The notes under the pieces were generated by a model. That model had not been told where the DNA came from. It saw only the letters and a list, made by a program, of their open reading frames with translations, and searched no databases. This document shows, piece by piece, positions 1 through 5,722 of a stretch of DNA of 10,501 nucleotides. This DNA comes from Verrucomicrobiota bacterium (GTDB lineage: Bacteria; Verrucomicrobiota; Verrucomicrobiia; Chthoniobacterales; UBA10450). Numbering within the stretch: the stretch's first letter is position 1; each line of letters opens with the position of its first letter. Location: NCBI GenBank assembly GCA_003219925.1, contig QHQU01000012.1:1-10501 (forward strand). Reading direction: 5' to 3'. Both the position numbers and the translations under genes were made by a program.

Positions 1-215
1 ACGCCGCCAGACTGCTTCCGCCCGAGGATCGCCGTTCGATGCTTCCGGCCGAAATCATGCGTTCGATTTATCACGCGCTTCTTCGACGAATGAAGCTGGA
101 CAACTTTCGCATTTTCGAAAAAGATTATCGTCTGAGTAAGCTGGAGAAGTCAGGGCGAGTGACGGCGCAGTTCCTCAACTGTTTTTTGAATTTGCGGCGC
201 CAGGCATCCGTCTAA
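1..215 (+). CDS. C-terminal end of a squalene/phytoene synthase family protein (HpnD-type), partial
   Basis: An open frame runs in from the left edge (first complete codon at 3) and stops with TAA at 213-215, giving about 70 C-terminal residues. The stretch LLPPEDRRSML-PAEIMRSIY-HALLRRM, followed by a Phe/Tyr-rich segment and a basic SKLEKSGR tail, matches the last helices of trans-isoprenyl diphosphate synthases of the squalene/phytoene synthase family, especially presqualene diphosphate synthase HpnD. These enzymes condense two farnesyl diphosphates head to head in squalene or hopanoid synthesis. The catalytic Asp-rich motifs would lie upstream of the window, so family membership rests on the tail alone. 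The gene ends 39 bases before the next start. The exact product (HpnC, HpnD or phytoene synthase) cannot be decided from this piece. Confidence 0.7.
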   Translation, partial: AARLLPPEDRRSMLPAEIMRSIYHALLRRMKLDNFRIFEKDYRLSKLEKSGRVTAQFLNCFLNLRRQASV

Positions 216-254
216 CTTTTCTATTACGAAAACCTACCAATGAAGGGGAATATT

Positions 255-638
255 ATGAATATGAAAACCAGATTGATTACAGTTGTTTCGGCCGTGGCGG
301 TGAGTTGCCTTGCGTTTGTCTTATCCAATACGGCGGTGGCTCAGATGAAGGAAGGTGGAATGTATCAGCAGCAAAACCCGAAGGGACCTGACTCGAGCAA
401 AGTTTCTAAACAAGGTGCGGGTGGAGCCGCTGTCGCAACGCAGATTACTCCACAAGACGCCGCTAAAAAGTATCCGGCGCAGAAGGGAAAGTATCCAATG
501 GGTGAAAGAGATCCCCATAACGCCGACGGGGTTGTCAACAGTCCCTATCCACCCCGGACAGGGTTTGACTGCTCGAACATCCCCCACGGTGGTCTTGTTC
601 TAGACACGCACGTCAACAAGGTCTTCGTCAGGCCTTAG
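255..638 (+). CDS. Small secreted protein with C-terminal SPY...GGL..D...F.RP motif
   Basis: 127 residues of unknown function. Residues 1-30 form a clear Sec signal peptide (MNMKTR, then a hydrophobic run, then an AVA-Q cleavage site near residue 30). The mature part is polar, Gly/Lys/Pro-rich and probably disordered up to about residue 93. It ends with a motif at 95-127: SPY, R, FD, IP-GGL, D, VFVRP. The next gene ends in the same motif, and both signal peptides share a TVVS core, so the two look like diverged tandem paralogues. An upstream in-frame ATG at 240 exists, but ATG 255 is preferred because AAGGGGA (243-249) sits at Shine-Dalgarno distance from it and the first five residues of the longer form add nothing to the signal peptide. 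The single Cys of the mature region (Cys106, by the motif) is not in a lipobox. Confidence 0.65.
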   Translation: MNMKTRLITVVSAVAVSCLAFVLSNTAVAQMKEGGMYQQQNPKGPDSSKVSKQGAGGAAVATQITPQDAAKKYPAQKGKYPMGERDPHNADGVVNSPYPPRTGFDCSNIPHGGLVLDTHVNKVFVRP

Positions 639-675
639 CTCTGTCGTCATTCGAATTGGCCGGTTAACCAGGCGG

Positions 676-702
676 AGTTTTCGAATATCACCGTCGAAAA
701 CT
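676..702. terminator. Perfect 9-bp stem hairpin between the two small exported-protein genes
   Basis: AGTTTTCGA (676-684) and TCGAAAACT (694-702) are perfect reverse complements around a 9-base loop, with GG/CC able to extend the stem across a 2-base bulge. It lies 38 bases after the stop of the first small gene and 47 before the start of the second. It lacks a proper T tract, so it may be a weak terminator or a regulatory dyad rather than a classical intrinsic terminator. Confidence 0.3.
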
Positions 703-749
703 TTCCGTCACTTGCGTGGTTTAATTCGTCAAACAAAATAGTATCACAT

Positions 750-1151
750 ATGAAGCGAAATTTTTTCACCGTTGTTTCGGGCATCGCGCTGAGTTCTTTC
801 ATTCTCAGCTCATGCGACACTCCAACTGGCGCTGGGGCGGGCTACGGTGCGGCAGCCGGGGCGATCATCGGCGGAGCGGCCACCGGAAACGTGCGCGCGG
901 CTGCCATCGGGGCGGCGGCCGGAGCGGCCACTGGCGCATTGATCGGTCACGCGATTCAGGAAGATCGGGCCCGCGCTTACGGGCCTGTGCCACCGGGAGG
1001 TTGGCCACTTGCGCGTTACACCAACACTCCTGGAGTGTTCCGCAGTCCATATACCGGACGGCGCTACGACCTGAGAGGTGTTCCGCCGGGCGGGCTGACC
1101 CGCGATATTGATACGGGGCAACTTTTTCGTCGTCCCTCCGGCGGCTACTAA
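750..1151 (+). CDS. Glycine-zipper lipoprotein with C-terminal SPY...GGL..D...F.RP motif
   Basis: 133 residues. Residues 1-22 are a lipoprotein signal peptide ending in lipobox LSSC with Cys22 as the lipidated residue. Residues 28-69 form an Ala/Gly-rich segment with repeated G-A-A-A-G and GxxxG spacing, typical of glycine-zipper domains found in outer-membrane-associated lipoproteins. A short polar linker follows, then a C-terminal motif at 96-128 (RSPY, RRYDL, VPPGGL, RD, LFRRP) that is also the tail of the preceding gene. An envelope structural role is an inference from the domain type; no enzymatic residues are evident. No Shine-Dalgarno is visible before ATG 750. A TAGTAT box at 739-744 would be a possible -10 only 5 bases from the start codon, suggesting a very short leader, but no good -35 accompanies it. 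Confidence 0.7.
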   Translation: MKRNFFTVVSGIALSSFILSSCDTPTGAGAGYGAAAGAIIGGAATGNVRAAAIGAAAGAATGALIGHAIQEDRARAYGPVPPGGWPLARYTNTPGVFRSPYTGRRYDLRGVPPGGLTRDIDTGQLFRRPSGGY

Positions 1152-1241
1152 TAATCGCTGCCGTCGTAAGCGGAGTGAACCTCAATCGCCCTTGGGCGGC
1201 TGCGGTGGATCTCTAAGGGTTCTAGAAAAGTACTGAAGAAC

Positions 1242-1350
1242 GGAACACAGGCTTGTGGCCTGTGCACCAAGCGGACATTCTGTCCGCTTTCTTTTGCTCG
1301 GCAGCGGAGTGCAACTCCGCTGGGCGCACAGACTGGAAAGTCTGTGTTCC
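1242..1350. repeat. Four-hairpin dispersed element, copy A (GGAACACAG...CTGTGTTCC)
   Basis: The element is bounded by inverted termini GGAACACAG (1242-1250) and CTGTGTTCC (1342-1350) and contains four hairpins in a row. Stems are 1246-1252/1258-1264 (CACAGGC), 1270-1277/1281-1288 (AGCGGACA, loop TTC), 1303-1310/1314-1321 (AGCGGAGT, loop GCA) and 1327-1334/1339-1346 (CACAGACT, loop GGAA). A second copy with the same order of stems lies at 9169-9284. It occupies the convergent gap between the glycine-zipper gene and the UbiD-family gene, where it could stop transcription from both sides. The rest of this gap (1152-1241 and 1351-1438) shows no gene and no clear signal. Open frames through the element are low-complexity by-products of the hairpins. 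Confidence 0.75.
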
Positions 1351-1438
1351 GGTTGCGGCCCATACCAAATGCTTTCGAGCGCGCAATGGTGGGACGACGC
1401 TCTGGGGAGCCGAAAAACACTTCTGATTCGGCGTGCAG

Positions 1439-2944
1439 TTATCCCTGGTTTTTCCGAAGCGAATCGACGATCGCCTGCACGCGCTCATCCATCTTGAGCA
1501 GCTCCGGCCAGGGGCGGTGATAATTTTCGCCCGGCAATTTGCGTGTGGCATCAATGCCCATGTGAGACCCAATGTTCTGCTCGGTAGGCGCGTGATCGAG
1601 TGAATCGCTTGGATTCCGAATAATGGTGCTGTCGCGCTCAGGATCAGTATTGGCGCATAAACGGAAGAGCACTTCGCTGGTGTTGTGCACGTCGCAATCC
1701 TCGTCCACCACCAAAATGTACTTGGAAAACATCATCTGCCCCATTCCCCACAACCCATGCATCACCTTGAATGCCTGATAGGGATACTGCTTCCGAATGC
1801 TAACGAAAACTAGATTGTGGAAAACACCCTCCGGCGGCAGCGTCATATCCACCAACTCGGGAAAATTCATTTTGAAGACAGGCAAGAAAATCCGCACCGT
1901 CGCGTCGCCCATGTAAAAATCCTCCATTGGCGGCGGGCCGACGATTGTCGTCGGATAAAAGGCGTCACCCCGATGCGTGATCGCGGTCAGATGAAAGACA
2001 GGATAATCCTCGACCGCGGTGTAGAAACCGGTGTGGTCGCCGAACGGTCCCTCCGGTCGCATTTCGCCCGGCTGGACAAAACCTTCCAAAACGAAATCAG
2101 CATCAGCGGGAACCTCCACGTCGACGGTTTTGCATTTCACCAGCTCCACCGATTTTTTGCGCAAAAATCCAGCAAACAAAATCTCATCGAGTCCATCGGG
2201 TAATGGCGCGGTTGCAGCGAAAGTGAGCGCGGGATCGCCACCGAGTGTGACCGCGACCGGCATGCGCTCGCCCTGTTGATAGTAAACCTTGCCGTGACGA
2301 GCGCCGACCTTGTGCACCTGCCAGTGCATGGCGGTCGTGCGCTCATCGAAAATTTGCATCCGGTACATCCCGACGTTGCGAGCACCGCTTTCGGGATCGC
2401 GTGTATGCACGTTGGGAAAAGTGATGAAACGTCCGCCATCCTTCGGCCAGCATTTGAGGATGGGAAGATCGAGAAGTGATATCTGAGGTTTGGTCCGAGC
2501 CGGACTGACGTTGTTTGAGGTTTGATCTGAATCCAATATCTGAACTACCTCCTGGCAGGCCGCCTCCTTGACACGTTTCGGCCGCGCATGAAGCAGGTGA
2601 ATCCCTTGTTTCAAGAGCGCGAAACCTTCCCGCAAGTCCGTCGGCGGTTTCGCCTTCAGGATCAGCTGAATTTCCTGGGCGAGATCGGCGACTTCATTCA
2701 CTCCCAGCGCCATGGCGATGCGCTTGCGCGAGCCCATGGTGTTAATCGCAACAGGAAAGGCCGATGGCTTTCCATCAATCATCGGCTTCTCAAATAGCAG
2801 CGCTTTTCCACCGCTGGGCGATTTCATTTCGCGATTTGCCCATTCCGCAATGACCAGCTCAGTGTCGACCTCCTCTGTGATGCGTCGCAACTCGCCAGCG
2901 CGATCGAGTTGCTCGACAAAATCCTGAAAGGAACGGAACGCCAT
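1439..2944 (-). CDS. ubiD: UbiD-family prenylated-FMN-dependent decarboxylase (probably menaquinone/ubiquinone pathway)
   Basis: 501 residues, the normal full length of UbiD (about 490-500). These cytoplasmic enzymes use prenylated FMN to remove the carboxylate of an aromatic acid: 4-hydroxy-3-polyprenylbenzoate in ubiquinone synthesis, or the analogous step of the futalosine menaquinone route. Family landmarks are RNVGMYRMQ (189-197), MHW (206-208), GGDPA (235-239), RPEGPFGDHTG (296-306), ITHRGDAFYPTT (322-333), FPELVDMTLPPEG (361-373) and the C-terminal MGIDATRKLPGE (462-473). R195 with E294/E298 lies where the catalytic Arg-Glu-Glu set of the family is expected; this assignment is by motif position only. 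It follows the Gly/Tyr-rich lipoprotein gene on the same strand with a 37-base gap, so the two may be co-transcribed. No Shine-Dalgarno is visible. The symbol denotes the family; the true substrate cannot be read from sequence, and no prenyltransferase (UbiX) gene is in the window. Confidence 0.88.
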   Translation of the reverse strand: MAFRSFQDFVEQLDRAGELRRITEEVDTELVIAEWANREMKSPSGGKALLFEKPMIDGKPSAFPVAINTMGSRKRIAMALGVNEVADLAQEIQLILKAKPPTDLREGFALLKQGIHLLHARPKRVKEAACQEVVQILDSDQTSNNVSPARTKPQISLLDLPILKCWPKDGGRFITFPNVHTRDPESGARNVGMYRMQIFDERTTAMHWQVHKVGARHGKVYYQQGERMPVAVTLGGDPALTFAATAPLPDGLDEILFAGFLRKKSVELVKCKTVDVEVPADADFVLEGFVQPGEMRPEGPFGDHTGFYTAVEDYPVFHLTAITHRGDAFYPTTIVGPPPMEDFYMGDATVRIFLPVFKMNFPELVDMTLPPEGVFHNLVFVSIRKQYPYQAFKVMHGLWGMGQMMFSKYILVVDEDCDVHNTSEVLFRLCANTDPERDSTIIRNPSDSLDHAPTEQNIGSHMGIDATRKLPGENYHRPWPELLKMDERVQAIVDSLRKNQG

Positions 2945-2981
2945 CGCAGGCTAATGTGCGTTCCGATTCAGCCGGACGCAA

Positions 2982-3527
2982 TCAATAGCGATACGGTCCG
3001 ACGAGCGATTGGAATGAAACGACCCGCCCGTTAGCAAAAGTTACGGTGCGATATGGATAGGGGATGCTCGGAGGAATGTAGGAGTAATAAAAGGGATCGT
3101 AGAAAGGATCGCCGAAAAAGGCGAATGAACGGCCATGATGACGGTGCGTAGCGATGACACCGCCGAAACCAAGTCCCCCTCCGTAACCAAATCCCCCTCC
3201 GTAACCGTAGGGATATCCATAACCGTAACCGTAACCGTAGGGATAGGCAGAGGTGTATTGGACATAAATCCAAGTCTCGGTCATCTGACGGCGCATCGCC
3301 CCTTCCACTCTCTGGTCCGGCGACCCCCAAGCCAGGTAAACAGCATCTCGCGGCATACCAGGCGCGATTTGCCCATTTGCAACCAACTGTTGTTGGCGTG
3401 CGGATAAGCTATGGTAAACGTCTGGATGCTCAGCAATTCGTGACTCGACAGTCGAACATCCGGAAAGGAGCAAAGTTACCGCAGCGGCAGCGACAAGGAA
3501 TACCCAAGGGGCAAATCGATGCTTCAT
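2982..3527 (-). CDS. Gly/Tyr-rich outer-membrane-type lipoprotein with a BamE (SmpA/OmlA)-like segment
   Basis: 181 residues. Residues 1-24 are a lipoprotein signal peptide with lipobox LSGC, Cys24 being the lipidated residue. Residues 57-71 (GMPRDAVYLAWGSPD) followed by an ETWIY strand resemble the short alpha-beta BamE/OmlA-like pattern, in which G-M-x-x-x-x-V-x-x-x-x-G-x-P is typical. Residues about 95-123 are an almost pure Gly/Tyr/Pro/Phe low-complexity stretch, then a His-rich patch and a Tyr/Pro-rich tail. The function is not known; an envelope location is inferred from the lipobox. A longer GTG start at 3551 is open but lies inside the spacer of a strong promoter (TTGACT, TATGAT at 3537-3564), so transcripts could not include it. 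ATG 3527 is therefore chosen. Confidence 0.72.
   Translation of the reverse strand: MKHRFAPWVFLVAAAAVTLLLSGCSTVESRIAEHPDVYHSLSARQQQLVANGQIAPGMPRDAVYLAWGSPDQRVEGAMRRQMTETWIYVQYTSAYPYGYGYGYGYPYGYGGGFGYGGGLGFGGVIATHRHHGRSFAFFGDPFYDPFYYSYIPPSIPYPYRTVTFANGRVVSFQSLVGPYRY
3167..3238. repeat. Short tandem repeats inside the Gly/Tyr-rich coding segment
   Basis: Two 18-base units (AACCAAGTCCCCCTCCGT at 3167-3184 and AACCAAATCCCCCTCCGT at 3185-3202) differ at one position and are followed by related sequence and three perfect AACCGT hexamers (3221-3238). On the minus strand they encode the Gly-Tyr-Gly-Tyr and Gly-Gly-Gly-Phe-Gly-Tyr runs. Unit lengths are multiples of three, so copy-number change would keep the frame. 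Confidence 0.8.
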
Positions 3528-3536
3528 AGTGTAAAA

Positions 3537-3564
3537 ATCATACCGGGGCACAATAACGAGTCAA
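3537..3564 (-). promoter_or_regulatory. Strong sigma70-like promoter for the Gly/Tyr-rich lipoprotein gene, giving a nearly leaderless transcript
   Basis: Read on the minus strand: TTGACT (3564-3559), a 16-base spacer, and TATGAT (3542-3537); each box matches 5 of 6 consensus bases. Only 9 bases separate the -10 box from ATG 3527, so the expected transcription start falls about 1 to 3 bases before the start codon. This fits the absence of a Shine-Dalgarno and rules out the upstream GTG as a start. Confidence 0.6.
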
Positions 3565-3577
3565 TCTCGTCACTTTC

Positions 3578-3606
3578 TTGATTCAACCCCCGTGCGCTCG
3601 TAACGT
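3578..3606 (+). promoter_or_regulatory. Candidate moaA promoter, leaderless arrangement
   Basis: TTGATT (3578-3583), a 17-base spacer and TAACGT (3601-3606). The -10 box keeps the most important positions T1, A2 and T6. The moaA ATG begins 6 bases after the box, so the transcript would start at or next to the start codon, consistent with no visible Shine-Dalgarno. It is divergent from the lipoprotein promoter within an 85-base gap and weaker by consensus. Confidence 0.4.
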
Positions 3607-3612
3607 TGCGCA

Positions 3613-4614
3613 ATGGAAGATCGCTTTGGTCATCGCATCTCCTATCTACGCGTTTCGGTGACCGACCGTTGTAACGAACGCTGCGCCTACTGCATGCCAC
3701 AGGAGTTGCAGGAATGGCTGCCTCGCGCTGAAATTTTGTCTTACGAGGAAACGCTGCGCCTCATCCGCATCGCTGCCGGGCTCGGCGTAACAAAAGTACG
3801 CATCACCGGCGGCGAACCACTGACGCGTCGCGGCATTGTCGATTTCATTCGGGAAGTGCCAAAAATTCCCGGCATTCGCGATGTCGGAGTTTCGACAAAT
3901 GGAACGCTGCTAGCGCGGGAAATTACACCGAACCAGACGGTGGCGGCTGTTTTGCAAGCTGCCGGCGTTCGCTCGCTTAATATCTCGCTCGATACCTTGG
4001 ATCAAAACGTGTATGCCCAGATCACCGGGCGTGATTTTCTTCCTTCGGTATTGCAGGGAATCGGCGCGTCCGTGGCCGCCGGGTTCGAGCAAATAAAGCT
4101 GAACACAGTCCTGATGCGAGGCCGCAATGAAGAGCAACTCATTCCCTTGATCGATTTCGCCGCATCGCAGAATTTGATTTTGCGCTTCATCGAAATGATG
4201 CCCGTCAGCACGACTGAAGTGTTAACCGAACGAAATTTTCTCCCGGTGGCGGAAGCGAAATGCGCAATCGAGGCGCATTTTGGAGATCTGATCCCCGAGC
4301 CAACTTTCCACACCAATGGTCCCGCCACTTACTATCAAGTTCCGGGACGGGATCAACGCATAGGATTCATCGGCGCGATGACCAATCTGCATTTTTGTGA
4401 AAGCTGTAACAAACTTCGCCTGACCTGCGATGGTAAACTTCGGCCATGTCTCGGCAGTTACCTTGAGTTCGACATCATGAAGCCTCTCCGTGCCGGCGCG
4501 AGCGATGAGGAACTACGGCAATTTTTCCTTGAAGTAGTCGAGCGAAAACCGCAGCAGCACGATTTCCGGGAGAATTACCAGCCGAACCGCAAAATGATCG
4601 CGATCGGCGGCTGA
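3613..4614 (+). CDS. moaA: GTP 3',8-cyclase MoaA (radical SAM, molybdenum cofactor synthesis)
   Basis: 333 residues, the normal MoaA length. MoaA cyclises GTP to (8S)-3',8-cyclo-7,8-dihydroguanosine 5'-triphosphate, the first step of molybdopterin synthesis, in the cytoplasm. The N-terminal radical-SAM cluster motif is C20-x3-C24-x2-C27 after SVTDRCN. ITGGEPL (64-70) is the SAM-binding GGEP motif, and STNGTLL (94-100) and SLDTLD (125-130) are further MoaA signatures. The second [4Fe-4S] cluster, which binds GTP, uses C262-x2-C265-x13-C279 (FCESCNKLRL...RPCLG). The protein ends in ...MIAIGG, the Gly-Gly tail that reaches into the active site. All ligands are present, so it should be active. 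It heads the moaA-moaC-mogA run; moaC starts 36 bases downstream. Confidence 0.96.
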   Translation: MEDRFGHRISYLRVSVTDRCNERCAYCMPQELQEWLPRAEILSYEETLRLIRIAAGLGVTKVRITGGEPLTRRGIVDFIREVPKIPGIRDVGVSTNGTLLAREITPNQTVAAVLQAAGVRSLNISLDTLDQNVYAQITGRDFLPSVLQGIGASVAAGFEQIKLNTVLMRGRNEEQLIPLIDFAASQNLILRFIEMMPVSTTEVLTERNFLPVAEAKCAIEAHFGDLIPEPTFHTNGPATYYQVPGRDQRIGFIGAMTNLHFCESCNKLRLTCDGKLRPCLGSYLEFDIMKPLRAGASDEELRQFFLEVVERKPQQHDFRENYQPNRKMIAIGG

Positions 4615-4616
4615 CG

Positions 4617-4643
4617 TAATGGAGTGTTGCAGTAGTGGAGTGA
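4617..4643. repeat. GGAGT-rich dispersed repeat, short copy in the moaA-moaC gap
   Basis: TAATGGAGTGTTGCAGTAG followed by TGGAGTGAT fills most of the 36-base gap. The same words (AATGGAG, TAGTGGAGT) recur at 8314-8344, and their reverse complements occur at 8353-8383. The second GGAG (4637-4640) lies 10 bases before the moaC GTG and is the only visible Shine-Dalgarno for it. Confidence 0.55.
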
Positions 4644-4650
4644 TAAAAGC

Positions 4651-5103
4651 GTGAAGCGTCTCAGTCACATCGGCTCCGACGGGCGGGTGCGGATGGTGGA
4701 TGTTTCGGCCAAGCCGCAGAGTCTGCGCATTGCCATTGCGACGGGAAAAATCAAAATCAAGCGCGCGACTGCCAATGCGATCTCGCGCAATCGGATCGGG
4801 AAGGGGAATGTTTTTGCAACAGCGCAGATCGCGGGAATTCAAGCAGCCAAACGAACCGCGGAATTGATTCCGCTATGTCATCCCTTGCCCCTGAGCAACG
4901 TCGAAATTGATTTCCAAATGAAGGGCGGCGCGGTCAACGCAACCTGCAGCGCGCGCACCACCGCGCAAACCGGAGTGGAGATGGAAGCGCTTGTCGGCGT
5001 CGCGATCGCGCTCCTCACGATTTACGACATGTGCAAAGCCATCGACAAAGAGATGGAGATCTCGGATGTGCACTTGGTGAAAAAAACGAAGCGTCTCGTA
5101 TGA
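4651..5103 (+). CDS. moaC: Cyclic pyranopterin monophosphate synthase MoaC
   Basis: 150 residues, slightly short of the usual 155-165 but complete. MoaC converts the MoaA product into cyclic pyranopterin monophosphate and works as a hexamer in the cytoplasm. Signatures: RMVDVSAK (14-21), AAKRTAELIPLCHPL (65-79) with the conserved His77, the ARTTAQTGVEMEALV region (101-115), and LLTIYDMCKAIDK (121-133) carrying Asp126 and Lys129 of the active site. The start is GTG 4651, giving MKRLSHI, the usual MoaC N-terminus. GGAG at 4637-4640, contributed by a GGAGT-rich repeat, is the only ribosome-binding candidate and its spacing of 10 bases is long. Position after moaA fits a shared transcript. Confidence 0.95.
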   Translation: MKRLSHIGSDGRVRMVDVSAKPQSLRIAIATGKIKIKRATANAISRNRIGKGNVFATAQIAGIQAAKRTAELIPLCHPLPLSNVEIDFQMKGGAVNATCSARTTAQTGVEMEALVGVAIALLTIYDMCKAIDKEMEISDVHLVKKTKRLV

Positions 5104-5108
5104 TCGGC

Positions 5109-5188
5109 CATCCCGAGCAAACTCGAGGGATCCCGATGAACTTTCCTTTAAGGTTTCGCAGCGGGATTCCTCGACTTTGCCCGGAATG
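5109..5188. repeat. Large imperfect palindrome of the CATCCCGAG...GAGGGATCCC family
   Basis: The left arm (5109-5135) and the reverse complement of the right arm (5162-5188) match at 23 of 27 positions by hand alignment. The 26-base centre contains a small CCTT-T-AAGG hairpin. The element fills the moaC-mogA gap and ends 12 bases before the chosen mogA start. Single left-arm-like copies occur at 5691-5720 and 6135-6164. As RNA it would form a long stable hairpin inside the presumed moaA-moaC-mogA transcript and could attenuate mogA or mark an RNA-processing site. Confidence 0.75.
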
Positions 5189-5200
5189 ACGAGACAAGAA

Positions 5201-5683
5201 ATGCAAATTGTCCTCGGCATCATTACGATTTCCGATCGCGCCAGTGGCGGACAGTACCAGGACCTTGGCGGCCCCGCGGTGAAAGCGGCAGCAGAAAATC
5301 ATGGCTGGGATGTCCTCGCTGAAGCGATCGTGCCGGACGACAAGAAGCGAATTCAGGAAACGATCCGCAGTTTTTCGGCGCAGGGATGCGGTCTGATTCT
5401 GACGACTGGCGGTACTGGGGTAGCCGAGCGCGACGTCACGCCGGAAGCGATCCGCGAGATCATGCGCGTGGAGATACCCGGCTTTGGTGAAGTGATGCGC
5501 GCCCAATCGATGAAGATCACGCCGAACGCGATTCTCTCGCGTAGCCTCGCCGCCATCGTTGACAGCTCGCTCGTGATCGCGTTGCCCGGCAAACCGAGCG
5601 GAGCCGTGGAATGTCTCGGCTTTGTTGAGGGCGCGATCCCGCACTCCGTCGCGCTGGCGCAGCGCAAGCCTACTTCTTGTTAG
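5201..5683 (+). CDS. mogA: Molybdopterin adenylyltransferase MogA
   Basis: 160 residues from ATG 5201. MogA adenylates molybdopterin before molybdate insertion. Signatures: the N-terminal strand with ITISDRASGG (8-17), DLGGPAV (21-27), LILTTGGTGVAERDVTPEA (65-83) holding the TGGTG nucleotide/pterin-binding loop, and ALPGKPSGA (127-135). Asp46/Asp47 and Asp78 correspond in position to the functionally important aspartates of E. coli MogA. Open starts further upstream (TTG 5177, ATG 5186) lie inside the right arm of the palindromic repeat, and the family N-terminus aligns with ATG 5201, so that start is preferred. The protein lacks the MoeA-fusion seen in some lineages. Residues 27 to the end are repeated in the following 444 bases. 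Confidence 0.92.
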   Translation: MQIVLGIITISDRASGGQYQDLGGPAVKAAAENHGWDVLAEAIVPDDKKRIQETIRSFSAQGCGLILTTGGTGVAERDVTPEAIREIMRVEIPGFGEVMRAQSMKITPNAILSRSLAAIVDSSLVIALPGKPSGAVECLGFVEGAIPHSVALAQRKPTSC

Positions 5684-5690
5684 GTCAGAC

Positions 5691-5720
5691 CGTCATCCCG
5701 AGCGTAGTCGAGGGATCCCG
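5691..5720. repeat. Single-arm copy of the CATCCCGAG...GAGGGATCCC repeat after mogA
   Basis: CGTCATCCCGAGCGTAG followed by TCGAGGGATCCCG begins 8 bases after the mogA stop and resembles one arm of the palindrome at 5109-5188. It has lost, or never had, a partner arm. Confidence 0.7.
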
Positions 5721-5722
5721 CG

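Noticed and set aside
1148..1420. Open frames across the four-hairpin element (also 9189-9602 on the plus strand)
   Set aside because: They translate hairpin sequence, show no family resemblance, and the second overlaps ybaB antisense. They are by-products of the repeat.
5015..5644. Long minus-strand open frame of about 209 codons opposite mogA
   Set aside because: It is antisense to well-supported MogA sequence, runs through the palindromic repeat, has no recognisable domain, and is Arg/His-rich as expected for a shadow of a GC-rich gene.
3613..5683. Molybdenum cofactor genes as a horizontally transferred island
   Set aside because: No integrase, tRNA target, direct-repeat borders or clear composition shift is visible; the genes look like normal core genes with inserted repeats.
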